From contig WRBB01000004.1 of NCBI GenBank assembly GCA_009779895.1, forward strand, positions 1 to 64,000: DNA of 64,000 nt. Reading direction: 5' to 3'. The position numbers were made by a program, and so were the translations under genes. Within the stretch, counting starts at the first letter, position 1. Every line of letters begins with the position of its first letter. The notes beneath the pieces were generated by a model. It ran no database searches and had not been told where the DNA came from. It saw only the letters and a list, made by a program, of their open reading frames with translations. Below are positions 6,568-15,701 of the stretch, piece by piece. Source of the DNA: Lachnospiraceae bacterium (GTDB taxonomy: Bacteria; Bacillota; Clostridia; Lachnospirales; Lachnospiraceae).

Positions 6568-8736
6568 TCAGTCTACCCCCGATTTAATTTCAAACCAACG
6601 TATTTCCCCAGATTTCAACTCCAAAGAAAAATCTTCTCCATCGGTATAAACAATGGTGTTTTGGGCCTCATAAGAATTATTACAAACGCAATAATAACCG
6701 CTTTCCAAATAAGCATGCACATCCACATAAGGGTTCGCAGAAAACCATTTCTCTAAGTCATTTTCTTTTTTGCAACTCCATAACAAGGCCTTATGAAGCA
6801 AACGCGCATTTTCTGCCCTATCCGGCAAACCACCAAAATAAACAGAACGTCCGTCAAAATAACAATTCGCCGCCAATTGCACTTCTTGCTCCCGCTGACA
6901 AAGGACAGCCGCTCCCGCTAAGGCATAGATATTTTTTGTGCTTTGACCAAAATCAAGACTATTGCAATCCCTCACATGTGAAGTAATAAAATGTGCTTGT
7001 TCTTCCCAATTGTACTTATCATACCCCAATGTATAACCATTTTCTTTTTCTACCCCCAGCACCGAAGCCAGTTGCAAAATTCGGCCTTGATATGGATGTC
7101 CGCTCGGCTCACCAATGCCAATCAAACCACCACCCTTTGCCACAAACCGGCGAATGGTTGCAACAATAGACTCATTTTCCCAATACATACCACCGGTATG
7201 CGCCGTATCCAACGCACCCACATTTAAAAGCACATCTATATCTTCCAAAATTTGAGGATTTTCTAAAATATCATCAAAGCTAATAAAAGATACATCATAA
7301 GGCCCGCCGGATAATATATCAAATACCCCGGCAAAGCTATAGTTTTGTTTTTGATACAAAGCATGATGCACCATATGGCAGCCCCATGCCCGCATTTTAC
7401 CCCAGCAATTCAAAACAGCTATTTTAACTGCACAATAAGGCTTACTGCCGTTGATATATTGATACAAATCTCTAAACTCATTGGCCACCTCGGCAACATA
7501 ATCCATAAATTCCGGAAATTCCAAAGCTAATCTCAAATAACCACCATACCCGATTCGGTCAACCGGGCTACGCATAATGGCACTTCTCGCCGAAAGCCAA
7601 TTTTCCTTGGCCTCTTTCAAAGGATCCCCGCCAGGGTGAAAGGTATCCGGGAAGAAATAAGGCAGCAAACGACCCTCCGTATAAGGTACACCTTGAATAT
7701 CACTAATCAAACGTAAGGTGCTGCCATTTCCCACACTACCTACTACCGCATCCAGACCAATTTGTGCAAATTCTTCCATAAAAGGCTCCACACCAATAAA
7801 ATGATCTCCCAAAAACATCATCGCCTCTTTGCCGTATTCATGACAAATATCAACCATCTCCTTGGCCAATTTTGCCACTTCACGACGTTGAAACGCCATA
7901 AAATCCCGGTACTCTTTGCTTGGCACCCGATACTGATTGTTGTAATACCCGGCATCAATAATAAACTCCGGGCGGAACGTATAACCCACTTCTTGTTCAA
8001 ATTGCTCTAAAATATAAGGGCTTACCGAAGCGGAATAACCATACCAATCCACATATTTTTCTCTGCCCAACTCATCAAATAATAGGGTGAATTGGTGGAA
8101 AAAGGTGGTGAAGCGGATCACATCAACATAAGGCTTTTCTTCTAAAAAACGACGCAAACGTTTCATGGAATAGGCTTTGGTTTTTGGCTGCCGTACATCA
8201 AAGGTCATTTGTGGTTCCACATCCAACCAATCATTGACCAAAGCATTGTACATATGGACCGGATCCCAAATCAAATATGCCAAAAAACTCACCGTATATT
8301 CATGAAACGGCTTGGTTTTTTCAATGATTACACTTTTGCTCTCTTGCTCATAATACCAACTATCACAAGCTACCACCTTTCCCTCACTACGATCTATCAC
8401 TTCCCACCAACGCTTGATATCATCTTTTTCATTTATCTGAATCAAACGAGGGCTAATACCTTTCAAAAGCGGAATACATACGGTTTGATTGGCACTTGTA
8501 TGAAAATCGGTCATAATATAACACTGCTGAATTTCATCCGGATTGGCTTTGGCCCATGCATTATCTTTTCGGGTCGTATAATAAGTGGCATAAATCTTGA
8601 CATCGGCTTCCTTTAATTCTTCCGGGAATTCCGTACCATCACAATCACGGAGCGCATCTGCCCCCCAATGTTTCAGCGTTTCTATGGTCTGTGGTATCAC
8701 ATCAATATCTGTAGGTATTGTTACTCTTCCTTTCAT
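6568..8736 (-). CDS. GH112 beta-galactoside phosphorylase (lacto-N-biose/galactosyl-rhamnose type)
   Basis: A 722-residue cytoplasmic enzyme of glycoside hydrolase family 112, which phosphorolyses beta-galactosides such as lacto-N-biose, galacto-N-biose or galactosyl-1,4-rhamnose to galactose 1-phosphate plus the second sugar. Length and order match the family: catalytic TIM barrel (1 to about 430) with the probable general acid Asp311 in MFLGDHFIGVEPF, a glutamine-amidotransferase-like middle domain and a C-terminal beta domain. AAAGGAG five bases ahead fixes the ATG at 8736. It is last in a transporter operon, so the substrate is imported as an intact disaccharide. Neither nahK nor galT/galE partners are present, so substrate choice stays open. 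Confidence 0.88.
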   Translation of the reverse strand: MKGRVTIPTDIDVIPQTIETLKHWGADALRDCDGTEFPEELKEADVKIYATYYTTRKDNAWAKANPDEIQQCYIMTDFHTSANQTVCIPLLKGISPRLIQINEKDDIKRWWEVIDRSEGKVVACDSWYYEQESKSVIIEKTKPFHEYTVSFLAYLIWDPVHMYNALVNDWLDVEPQMTFDVRQPKTKAYSMKRLRRFLEEKPYVDVIRFTTFFHQFTLLFDELGREKYVDWYGYSASVSPYILEQFEQEVGYTFRPEFIIDAGYYNNQYRVPSKEYRDFMAFQRREVAKLAKEMVDICHEYGKEAMMFLGDHFIGVEPFMEEFAQIGLDAVVGSVGNGSTLRLISDIQGVPYTEGRLLPYFFPDTFHPGGDPLKEAKENWLSARSAIMRSPVDRIGYGGYLRLALEFPEFMDYVAEVANEFRDLYQYINGSKPYCAVKIAVLNCWGKMRAWGCHMVHHALYQKQNYSFAGVFDILSGGPYDVSFISFDDILENPQILEDIDVLLNVGALDTAHTGGMYWENESIVATIRRFVAKGGGLIGIGEPSGHPYQGRILQLASVLGVEKENGYTLGYDKYNWEEQAHFITSHVRDCNSLDFGQSTKNIYALAGAAVLCQREQEVQLAANCYFDGRSVYFGGLPDRAENARLLHKALLWSCKKENDLEKWFSANPYVDVHAYLESGYYCVCNNSYEAQNTIVYTDGEDFSLELKSGEIRWFEIKSGVD

Positions 8737-8746
8737 ATTGTCTCCT

Positions 8747-9604
8747 TTATCCTTTTTCACCACCCATGGCAATGCCCTTGGTCAAATAACTTTGGCCGAT
8801 AAAATACATAATCAGCGTTGGCACCAAAACAATCATCAATGCTGCATACAAAGCACCAAAATCCGTGGCACGCCTTTGCACCTCAAACAAATTGGCAACA
8901 CCAATCGGTAAGGTACGGTTTTCCGGACTGCGCAACGTAACCAAAGCCAAAATATATTCATTCCAAAAACCCATGCCATTTAACAGAGCAACGGTTATAA
9001 TCCCGGGCTTGGACATCGGTACCACTACCTTAAACAGCGTTTTCCAATTGCCGCAGCCATCTATTTTGGCAGCCTCTTCAAAACTGGGCGAAATACCCCG
9101 CATATAACCGGCCAACAAAAATGCTGAAAAAGGAATACTAATTGCCGCGTACACAAAAGCCAACGCAAACAAATTATCCAACATATTGAGCCTATGTAAC
9201 AAAGAATACAAAGGAATATAAATATAAACCGTTTGAATGAACAAGCACATAGCAAATAATAACTCCACCACCTTTGAACCAAAAAACTGATACCGAGCCA
9301 TTGCATAAGCACATGGAATAGTGAAAATCAATAACATCACCAAACTTGATGTTACCACAAAAATCGAATTAAATAAATACTCTCCCATATTCGCCTGCAC
9401 AAAAGCACGCACATAATTGTCCAAAGCAAACCCTTGGGGGAAAGCTGTTAAACTATGCAAAATTTCCTCCGTGCTTTTAAAGGATGACATAATATTCCAA
9501 AAAAGAGGGTAAAGCACAATCAAAGTATAAATAAGGAGTAAAATGCGAATCGACCAACGAATGGTAAAGGCTTTTGCCCGATAAGCGTCAAATTTTTGTT
9601 TCAT
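8747..9604 (-). CDS. CUT1 sugar ABC transporter permease, MalG type
   Basis: A 285-residue inner-membrane permease with six predicted helices. The cytoplasmic coupling (EAA) loop reads EEAAKIDGCGNWKTLFKVV near residue 185. It pairs with the MalF-type permease ten bases upstream to form the channel for the sugar later split by the GH112 enzyme. No ATPase gene is in the operon; like many Firmicute CUT1 systems it probably shares an MsmK/UgpC-type ATPase encoded elsewhere. Confidence 0.9.
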   Translation of the reverse strand: MKQKFDAYRAKAFTIRWSIRILLLIYTLIVLYPLFWNIMSSFKSTEEILHSLTAFPQGFALDNYVRAFVQANMGEYLFNSIFVVTSSLVMLLIFTIPCAYAMARYQFFGSKVVELLFAMCLFIQTVYIYIPLYSLLHRLNMLDNLFALAFVYAAISIPFSAFLLAGYMRGISPSFEEAAKIDGCGNWKTLFKVVVPMSKPGIITVALLNGMGFWNEYILALVTLRSPENRTLPIGVANLFEVQRRATDFGALYAALMIVLVPTLIMYFIGQSYLTKGIAMGGEKG

Positions 9605-9614
9605 ACGTTCTCAC

Positions 9615-10526
9615 CTAAAGCCTTTCCTTACGCACGGTTAATTTTCTGGAAACAAATGCAAATACCAAGGCCATACCCAAAGTAAATACCATAATTGCCA
9701 TAGCATAACCAAAACTTGCCGCTGGTCCAAAGGCCATATTGTACATATGACCCGGCAAAACCAAAGTAGCCGTTCCCGGTCCAAAATTCGTCATGACTCT
9801 ACCTAAAATAAAACTAATGCTCATAGTGCCGGAAAGGGCCAGTACATAAGTAATGCCAATTTGATCCATCAACAAAGGTGCCGTAATCCGGAAAAACTTG
9901 GCAATGGCAGATGCACCATCAATATCAGCTGCTTCATAAATTTCCTTGCTAATACCGTCAATGGCCGCAATCAATAAAACCATATAATATCCAACTGCCT
10001 GCCAAACCATCACAATGGTCAATGCCCAAATGGCAAAGGTCGGATCCCCCAACCATGGAATGGCATCTATACCAAACCAACCAATGAGCATATTGATGGG
10101 ACCTGTTGATCTTGGATGGAATAAAGCTGAAAATACCACCGCTACTACAACCAAAGACAAAATACTAGGCAGGAAAAATAACACCCGATAAACACTCTTT
10201 TCCTTTAGCTTTGATTGGGTCAACCCAAAAGCAAAAACCAAAGCCATAAATATGGTCACCGCCGGTACAACCGCCAAAATCTGTAAGGTGTTGCGCAAAG
10301 CAACTATAAAATGCGGGTCGTTGGTAAACATCCGAATATAATTGTCCAGAAAAATAAAGTCTACTCCACCGGCTGCTAAACTAGCCGCATTGGTAAAAGA
10401 CATCACAACAGCTGTTGCCGTCGGATAAATCAAAAAAACTAACACCAAGGCCAAAGCCGGAAGTACACAAAGGGCCACAAAACCTTTTGGCATTGCGTTG
10501 ACTTTAGACTTTCTTTTCAATCTCAT
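9615..10526 (-). CDS. CUT1 sugar ABC transporter permease, MalF type
   Basis: A 303-residue permease with six membrane helices and the EAA loop YEAADIDGASAIAKFFRI near residue 205. GAGGAG precedes the ATG at 10526. It follows the binding-protein gene after a 110-base gap that contains a hairpin, and is joined to the MalG-type partner by ten bases. Confidence 0.9.
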   Translation of the reverse strand: MRLKRKSKVNAMPKGFVALCVLPALALVLVFLIYPTATAVVMSFTNAASLAAGGVDFIFLDNYIRMFTNDPHFIVALRNTLQILAVVPAVTIFMALVFAFGLTQSKLKEKSVYRVLFFLPSILSLVVVAVVFSALFHPRSTGPINMLIGWFGIDAIPWLGDPTFAIWALTIVMVWQAVGYYMVLLIAAIDGISKEIYEAADIDGASAIAKFFRITAPLLMDQIGITYVLALSGTMSISFILGRVMTNFGPGTATLVLPGHMYNMAFGPAASFGYAMAIMVFTLGMALVFAFVSRKLTVRKERL

Positions 10527-10565
10527 AGCACACTCCTCTCATACGCAAAGTCAGGGGATACAACA

Positions 10566-10596
10566 AAGACCATGCTATTACAAAAGCCACGGTCTT
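10566..10596 (-). other. Intercistronic hairpin between binding-protein and permease genes
   Basis: AAGACC (10566-10571) pairs with GGTCTT (10591-10596), and the inner bases CATGC/GCCAC extend the stem imperfectly. It could stabilise the binding-protein message or thin transcription into the permeases, as in other CUT1 operons. Confidence 0.45.
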
Positions 10597-10636
10597 GGTT
10601 GCATCACGCCTTATGCTTTCAAAGCGAAATCAATGA

Positions 10637-12103
10637 CTAATTTCCTTCTGCTTCTATTGCTTCACGAATTTCTGCATTCAAGTCTTCCATCTCTTGAATA
10701 TATTGATCCACCGTCATTTGCCCTGTCATAAGAGGGGTCATTCTGGCATCAAAAATCTCTTGGGGCATATGAAGCGGCAATCCTGCCGGGATTGGGGCAA
10801 AAGACATCAACATAAAGGTGCCTTCATCATACGCACGTAACATATTCAAAACACTGGGACTTAAATAATCTTCTGCTACTTCACGAGAACCAACAATCGC
10901 CAAAGAACCATCCGCGTGCTCAGCAAATGAAATAATGGTTTCATCCGTATAGAAAAATCTCAAAAATTCTAAGGCCAACTCTGTATTTGCTGCTTCGGCC
11001 GGGATGCTCAACTGCTCAAAAGACGAAAGTACATATCTTGGTTGTCCTGCCGCCACTGTAGGAACAGGGGCAATGGCAAACTCAAAACCATCCTCTCTGG
11101 GCGCATCCGCCATTTCATTTACAAACCAAACGCCGTTTGGAATAAACAACGCACGGCCTAACATCATGTCCGCTTGAGATTGGGTATGATCCAAAGCCAC
11201 GGTACCATCCATCAAATAACCCTCTGTACCCATTCTTGCGAAAATTTCAATAATTTCCCGAACGGCCGGATTATCCCAAGCACCCTCTTCATAGTTTTCG
11301 ATGGCATGAATGGCTTCCATTCCACCGGCACCGGCTATAGCCGGCCATAAAATAGACTCTAAGTAACCCGCATGAATACCCTGGTAAGTAAAAATCGCTC
11401 TTCGTTCTTCGTTTCCGCCTATATCCACAAAGGTATCTGCATCATCCAAAAGTGCATCCATGGCAAAAAACTCATCCCAAGTTGTGGGTACGCTCCAACC
11501 CATTTCTTCGAAAAGGGTAATGTTATATACCGGACCCATAGGACTTGCATTAAATGGAGCTAAATAAACACGTCCATCGCCATAAGGTGCATATGCCGTA
11601 CTATCCAACATACCGGGAATAATCATGTCGCGAATGCTCGTGCCCGGATGACCTAACGCTTCTGAATCAAAGAAATCTGTTAAATCTAATAATTCACGAT
11701 TCTGAATCATCGCTGTCATAAAACCGGCATGTTGTTCCGGAATCGCCATGAAATCCGGAAATTCGCCAACAGCGATTTGCGGTGCAATAATGGTTTCAAT
11801 ATCAGGAGAAATTTGCATTTCTACTGTCACGCCCGGATGCGCCGCCTCAAAACGATCAATCAAATCATACCAAAACCCTCTGCCATATCCACCCTCAAAT
11901 ACGGCGATATGAAGAACCGTATCGTCTCCGGCCGTTTCATCTTGTGTATCATCCGTGCCCACATCCTCCGTGTCTGTTGTTTCTACCGTTTCCGTCGTTG
12001 CATCATCGTCTCCATTTCCCCCTGCGCCACAAGCACTCAGTAGACCCAATGTCATCAAAGAAATAAGGCCGATTGCAAGCATTGTCCATACTCTTTTTTT
12101 CAT
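10637..12103 (-). CDS. CUT1 sugar-binding lipoprotein
   Basis: A 488-residue extracellular solute-binding protein (family 1). The lipoprotein signal ends at the lipobox LLSAC with Cys25, followed by a glycine/aspartate/threonine-rich linker (about 26-60) and the binding domain (VLHIAVFEGGYGRGFWYDL onward). GGAGGAG six bases before the ATG at 12103 sets the start. It is the first gene of the GH112 operon, divergent from the AraC gene, so it most likely captures the galactosyl disaccharide. Confidence 0.9.
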   Translation of the reverse strand: MKKRVWTMLAIGLISLMTLGLLSACGAGGNGDDDATTETVETTDTEDVGTDDTQDETAGDDTVLHIAVFEGGYGRGFWYDLIDRFEAAHPGVTVEMQISPDIETIIAPQIAVGEFPDFMAIPEQHAGFMTAMIQNRELLDLTDFFDSEALGHPGTSIRDMIIPGMLDSTAYAPYGDGRVYLAPFNASPMGPVYNITLFEEMGWSVPTTWDEFFAMDALLDDADTFVDIGGNEERRAIFTYQGIHAGYLESILWPAIAGAGGMEAIHAIENYEEGAWDNPAVREIIEIFARMGTEGYLMDGTVALDHTQSQADMMLGRALFIPNGVWFVNEMADAPREDGFEFAIAPVPTVAAGQPRYVLSSFEQLSIPAEAANTELALEFLRFFYTDETIISFAEHADGSLAIVGSREVAEDYLSPSVLNMLRAYDEGTFMLMSFAPIPAGLPLHMPQEIFDARMTPLMTGQMTVDQYIQEMEDLNAEIREAIEAEGN

Positions 12104-12183
12104 AAGTTTCTCCTCCATCTTAAACTTTACAAATTTTTGCTTCACATGATTTTCTTACTCTTGTTGAATATAACAATAACAGC

Positions 12184-12212
12184 TTTACTGTCGAAAATTC
12201 TTGTGCTATAAT
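12184..12212 (+). promoter_or_regulatory. Candidate promoter of the araC-type gene
   Basis: TTTACT (12184-12189), 17 bases, TATAAT (12207-12212), about 40 bases before the ATG at 12252. The shared 148-base gap must also hold the promoter of the transport operon, which I cannot place with confidence. Confidence 0.5.
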
Positions 12213-12251
12213 GTTCCACAAATATAAGAATATTCACTTTTTAGGAGTCTT

Positions 12252-13166
12252 ATGAAAAACTTAAATCTAATAAAAGATAATACACAAAATATGTTTGATT
12301 TTCCGATTATATACCAAAGGTTGGACAGTTCCCATGCCGACTATCAAACCACTGCACACATACATCGTGAAATTGAAATGATTCGTATTTTACAAGGGGA
12401 AGTGTCCGTTGTCATCTATGAAAATATCATTTTGGCCAAAGAGCAGGATGTTGTTTTAATCTGTGATGCCGCACTTCATCAAATCATTCCACATGACAGT
12501 GTTTATGAGCTGATTACCTTTGATCCGCATATGATTTTAAAAAGCAATTGTGTATGTGCAAAACAAATTCACAACCTGCTTAACTTTCGTATCATAACAC
12601 CTCTATTACCCACAAATATAACAGAACTAAACCATAGCATCCACTTGTTGTTTACCGCCATACAAAACAAAAGCCCAGGCTATGAACTAACCGTCCAAGC
12701 AGCACTTTATTTGCTATGGAGCCAAATCATCCAACATGAACTTTTCACAGATAAAAAAACTGTATTTCATAAAAAAGATGAAATTTTTGATAAATTTAAT
12801 AAAATTTTAATAAAGATAGAGTCCGATTATATGAATCCGATTTCTTTAGAAGAACTTGCTACCATTGCCGGCTTTACACCCAAATATTTTTGTAAGTTTT
12901 TTAAGTTTATGACCGGTTATAGCCCCATTGACTTTCTGAACAAATACCGCATTGAAATTGCCTGTGAATATTTATTAAACAGCGATTTTCATATTTCAGA
13001 TATTACGTTATTGTGTGGTTTCAACGATTTAAGTTATTTTATCAAAACTTTTAAAAAATACAATCATATGGCACCCCGCAAGTGGCAAAAGAAATGGATT
13101 ACCAACAAAAAAACCGGGGTAACCCCGGCTCTATCCTTTCGCCCCATTGCAAAGATATCATATTAG
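12252..13166 (+). CDS. AraC-family transcriptional regulator
   Basis: A 304-residue regulator: an N-terminal cupin-like sensing half (about 15-150, with HIHREIEMIRILQGE) and two C-terminal helix-turn-helix motifs (about 195-290; LEELATIAGFTPKYFCKFF and ISDITLLCGFNDLSYFIKTF). The pattern is typical of sugar-responsive activators. It is divergent from the GH112 transport operon and probably controls it in response to the imported sugar. AGGAG lies just before the ATG. Its last codons overlap the convergent gene at 13163 by four bases and contain that gene's terminator. Confidence 0.9.
   Translation: MKNLNLIKDNTQNMFDFPIIYQRLDSSHADYQTTAHIHREIEMIRILQGEVSVVIYENIILAKEQDVVLICDAALHQIIPHDSVYELITFDPHMILKSNCVCAKQIHNLLNFRIITPLLPTNITELNHSIHLLFTAIQNKSPGYELTVQAALYLLWSQIIQHELFTDKKTVFHKKDEIFDKFNKILIKIESDYMNPISLEELATIAGFTPKYFCKFFKFMTGYSPIDFLNKYRIEIACEYLLNSDFHISDITLLCGFNDLSYFIKTFKKYNHMAPRKWQKKWITNKKTGVTPALSFRPIAKISY
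13107..13129 (-). terminator. Terminator of the 13163-13921 gene, inside the araC-type coding end
   Basis: On the minus strand CCGGGGT-T-ACCCCGG is followed by seven T. On the plus strand no T-run follows, so it acts one way only, although it lies within the coding sequence of the convergent regulator. Confidence 0.75.
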
Positions 13167-13921
13167 TTTGTAAACAAACCACGAAACCAATCCAGGATTC
13201 CTCCACTTTCCTCTTCTTCAATCTCTTCCGATTGCTGTGCTTCCTGCTCCGCCGCAATCTGTTCTGCTTCTATCTGACGGTTTTGCTCCTCTGCTGCCCT
13301 TAACAAAATGGCTTCTTCAAATTCTGCGATTTTCTCATAATTTGTTACCAACTGCCGTTGTGCAAATGTTAAACTATTGTAATGATCTCTAAGGCTTTGA
13401 ACCATCTCCGCATCCCTTACAGTCAAAGAATTCACATGTATAAAATCAATAGCGGCAATCAATTCTTCTGCAACCAACCTATCTTGTAATAACTGAACAT
13501 AAGCAAGGGCATCCGTCAAGTCTGCTGCGTTTTCCACCAATGCCTTTTGTGCATCTGTCAACGCAAAATACTGCCCACGTATCAATTCCAAATCCCGTTC
13601 GGAATCAATGGTAACATCTCTAGTATGGGTTTCAATCAAATGCATCACCGCATAAGCTGCTTCCCGGTCCCGTGCAGCCTCTTGGTTTTCTAACAGATTC
13701 GGAATGATATAGAAAAAACTAATGACCCCAAAGATAATCACAGCAAGGGAAGAAACCAACACCACAATGGCTACCGTTTTATTGGGTTTTTCCTTTTTTT
13801 TATCATCTAAATCATAATCCGGAAATGCCTCTAAATCTCCAACATGCCTAAATTCCGTCATGCTTTCGATTTTTTTTGTCATACCTTCCATATCGAATTC
13901 ATTTGTATTTTTGTTCTCCAT
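13163..13921 (-). CDS. Membrane-anchored protein with two helical AQKALV-type repeats
   Basis: A 252-residue protein of unknown function. A polar N-terminal stretch (1-48) precedes one membrane helix (about 49-74, TVAIVVLVSSLAVIIFGVIS). Two copies of a helical repeat of about 50 residues follow: DSERDLELIRGQYFALTDAQ then KALVENAADLTDAL, and RDAEMVQSLRDHYNSLTFAQ then RQLVTNYEKIAEFEEAI. The tail is glutamine/glutamate-rich with an aromatic end (ILDWFRGLFTN). The same repeat style occurs in Firmicute surface proteins. It has no cleavable signal, so the repeats are either extracellular behind a signal anchor or cytoplasmic. Confidence 0.7.
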   Translation of the reverse strand: MENKNTNEFDMEGMTKKIESMTEFRHVGDLEAFPDYDLDDKKKEKPNKTVAIVVLVSSLAVIIFGVISFFYIIPNLLENQEAARDREAAYAVMHLIETHTRDVTIDSERDLELIRGQYFALTDAQKALVENAADLTDALAYVQLLQDRLVAEELIAAIDFIHVNSLTVRDAEMVQSLRDHYNSLTFAQRQLVTNYEKIAEFEEAILLRAAEEQNRQIEAEQIAAEQEAQQSEEIEEEESGGILDWFRGLFTN

Positions 13922-13964
13922 CTTTCGACCTCTTTGCTCTTTAATTGCTTATATTCCTCTCATT

Positions 13965-15008
13965 TCATTCATATAAAGGAAAAATATTTCGGTTTGATAT
14001 CCCTAACTCTTTCGGTTTTTCCATCGCCCGTCTAGACTTGGGAAACTTCCACCAAATATCCTCGCTTTCCGCCTGCTGATTCTCATAACGAAAGGTATAG
14101 ATATAACCATAAGGTTCTTCTAATTCACCTGTAAATACAATCGGGAAACGATTCCAATTTGCTTCTGTATTAAAATAATGCGCCCGTATCGCTACGGCAC
14201 AAAGCCCATCTTTTAAAGGCTTATCCACTTGAAAACGAATGCCCCAACTGGGTATTTCCAACTCATGAGCACTGATTTTCCTTGCCGCAACAATATTTTT
14301 GCAGCCGGTCAAAATCGCAGCTTGACGACTCTCCGGGTTAAAAAACAAATCTTTGGTATTTTTAAAAACACCCACTGTACCATCCTCAATCAAAACAATC
14401 TGCTTACACAAACGATAAGCCTCATCCATATTATGGGTCACCAACAAAACCGTTTTCCCAAATTGTTTTAATAAGGCTTGCATTTGTATCTGCAACCGTT
14501 CTCGCAGATGGCTATCCAAAGCACTAAACGGTTCATCCAGCATGATTAAATTCGGATTGCCTACCAATATTCTGGCCAACGCCACCCTTTGTTGCTGCCC
14601 ACCGGAAAGCGCATGGGGGCGGTGCTTATCCTTTCCCTGTAATTGCATCAGTTCCAGAACTTCATCCAAAGCCTTTTCTTTCTCCTGTTGATTCTGCGCA
14701 CCACTAAAACCGCACAAGATATTTTGCCTTACATCCATATTGGGAAATAAGGCATAACTTTGAAACAAATAACCCAATTTACGTTTTTGCGGCGGTAGAT
14801 TAATTTTTTTTGCCGAATCAAATAGTATCTTGTCATCCAAAATGATTTTGCCCGCATCCGGTTTTTCAATACCGGCAATACATTTTAAAATCATACTTTT
14901 ACCACAGCCCGAAGCACCTAATAACCCTAGGACACCATCCTTTGACTCAAAGCATACATCTAAATTAAATTTCCCTAATCTCTTTTTGATATCTACGTAA
15001 ATACCCAT
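13965..15008 (-). CDS. modC: Molybdate ABC transporter ATPase
   Basis: A 347-residue ATPase that drives molybdate uptake. Walker A LLGASGCGKSM (about 29-39), signature LSGGQQQRVALARIL, Walker B LIMLDEPFSALD and the H-loop THNMDEA are all present. A C-terminal region (about 235-347) corresponds to the TOBE/MOP ligand-binding part, somewhat degenerate. The start overlaps the end of modB by 44 bases. Order modA-modB-modC matches the standard operon. Confidence 0.9.
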   Translation of the reverse strand: MGIYVDIKKRLGKFNLDVCFESKDGVLGLLGASGCGKSMILKCIAGIEKPDAGKIILDDKILFDSAKKINLPPQKRKLGYLFQSYALFPNMDVRQNILCGFSGAQNQQEKEKALDEVLELMQLQGKDKHRPHALSGGQQQRVALARILVGNPNLIMLDEPFSALDSHLRERLQIQMQALLKQFGKTVLLVTHNMDEAYRLCKQIVLIEDGTVGVFKNTKDLFFNPESRQAAILTGCKNIVAARKISAHELEIPSWGIRFQVDKPLKDGLCAVAIRAHYFNTEANWNRFPIVFTGELEEPYGYIYTFRYENQQAESEDIWWKFPKSRRAMEKPKELGISNRNIFPLYE

Positions 15009-15654
15009 TTTTTCTCTCTATCATATTCACAGCCAAAAGCACCACCGCACTAATGGCCAAATTTATCATCACCCACACAAAAGCACCCTGTTCATCATTT
15101 ACCTGCCACAGATGAAACACCGTAGTCGCAATGGTCGCTGTACGCCCCGGCGTATAACCAATCAGCATACTCGTAGCACCAAATTCACCCAATGCTCGGG
15201 CAAAGGCCAATACCAATCCGGCGATAATGCCTTGCTTACAAGCCGGCATACGGATGCGCCAAAATATAAAACGATTGCTCAAACCTAAGGTTTGCCCCGC
15301 ATAAGCCAAGGTTTCATCAAAACTTTCAAACCCACTGCGCGCCGTACGATACATCAAAGGAAATGCAATGACTGCTGCTGCCAATACCCCGCCTTGCCAT
15401 GTCATAACAAAACGAACACCAAATTGCTCCAAAAACATGCCCAAGGGCCTGCGTGCCCCCACCGTTACCAAAAGAAAATATCCAATTACAGTAGGCGGTA
15501 AAACCAAAGGAAGCGTCAAAATTACATCAATCACACCCTTTACAAAGGGACGCAGTTTTGAAACATAATATGCCGCAAAAATGCCAATAAAAAACACAAT
15601 AACAGCACTTAAAGTCGCAATACGTAACGAATTCCAAAGGGGAAATAAGTCCAT
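14965..15654 (-). CDS. modB: Molybdate ABC transporter permease
   Basis: A 229-residue permease with five to six membrane helices. The ModB/CysT-type coupling loop ARALGEFGATSMLIGYTPG lies near residue 150, and an earlier LPLVLPPTVIGYFLL is typical of ModB. AAAGGA is placed before the ATG. It is encoded between modA and modC. Confidence 0.9.
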   Translation of the reverse strand: MDLFPLWNSLRIATLSAVIVFFIGIFAAYYVSKLRPFVKGVIDVILTLPLVLPPTVIGYFLLVTVGARRPLGMFLEQFGVRFVMTWQGGVLAAAVIAFPLMYRTARSGFESFDETLAYAGQTLGLSNRFIFWRIRMPACKQGIIAGLVLAFARALGEFGATSMLIGYTPGRTATIATTVFHLWQVNDEQGAFVWVMINLAISAVVLLAVNMIERKNGYLRRYQKEIREI

Positions 15655-15701
15655 ATAAGGATTTCCTTTCTAAATGATAATATGCCATCTATCCAAAACA
15701 A

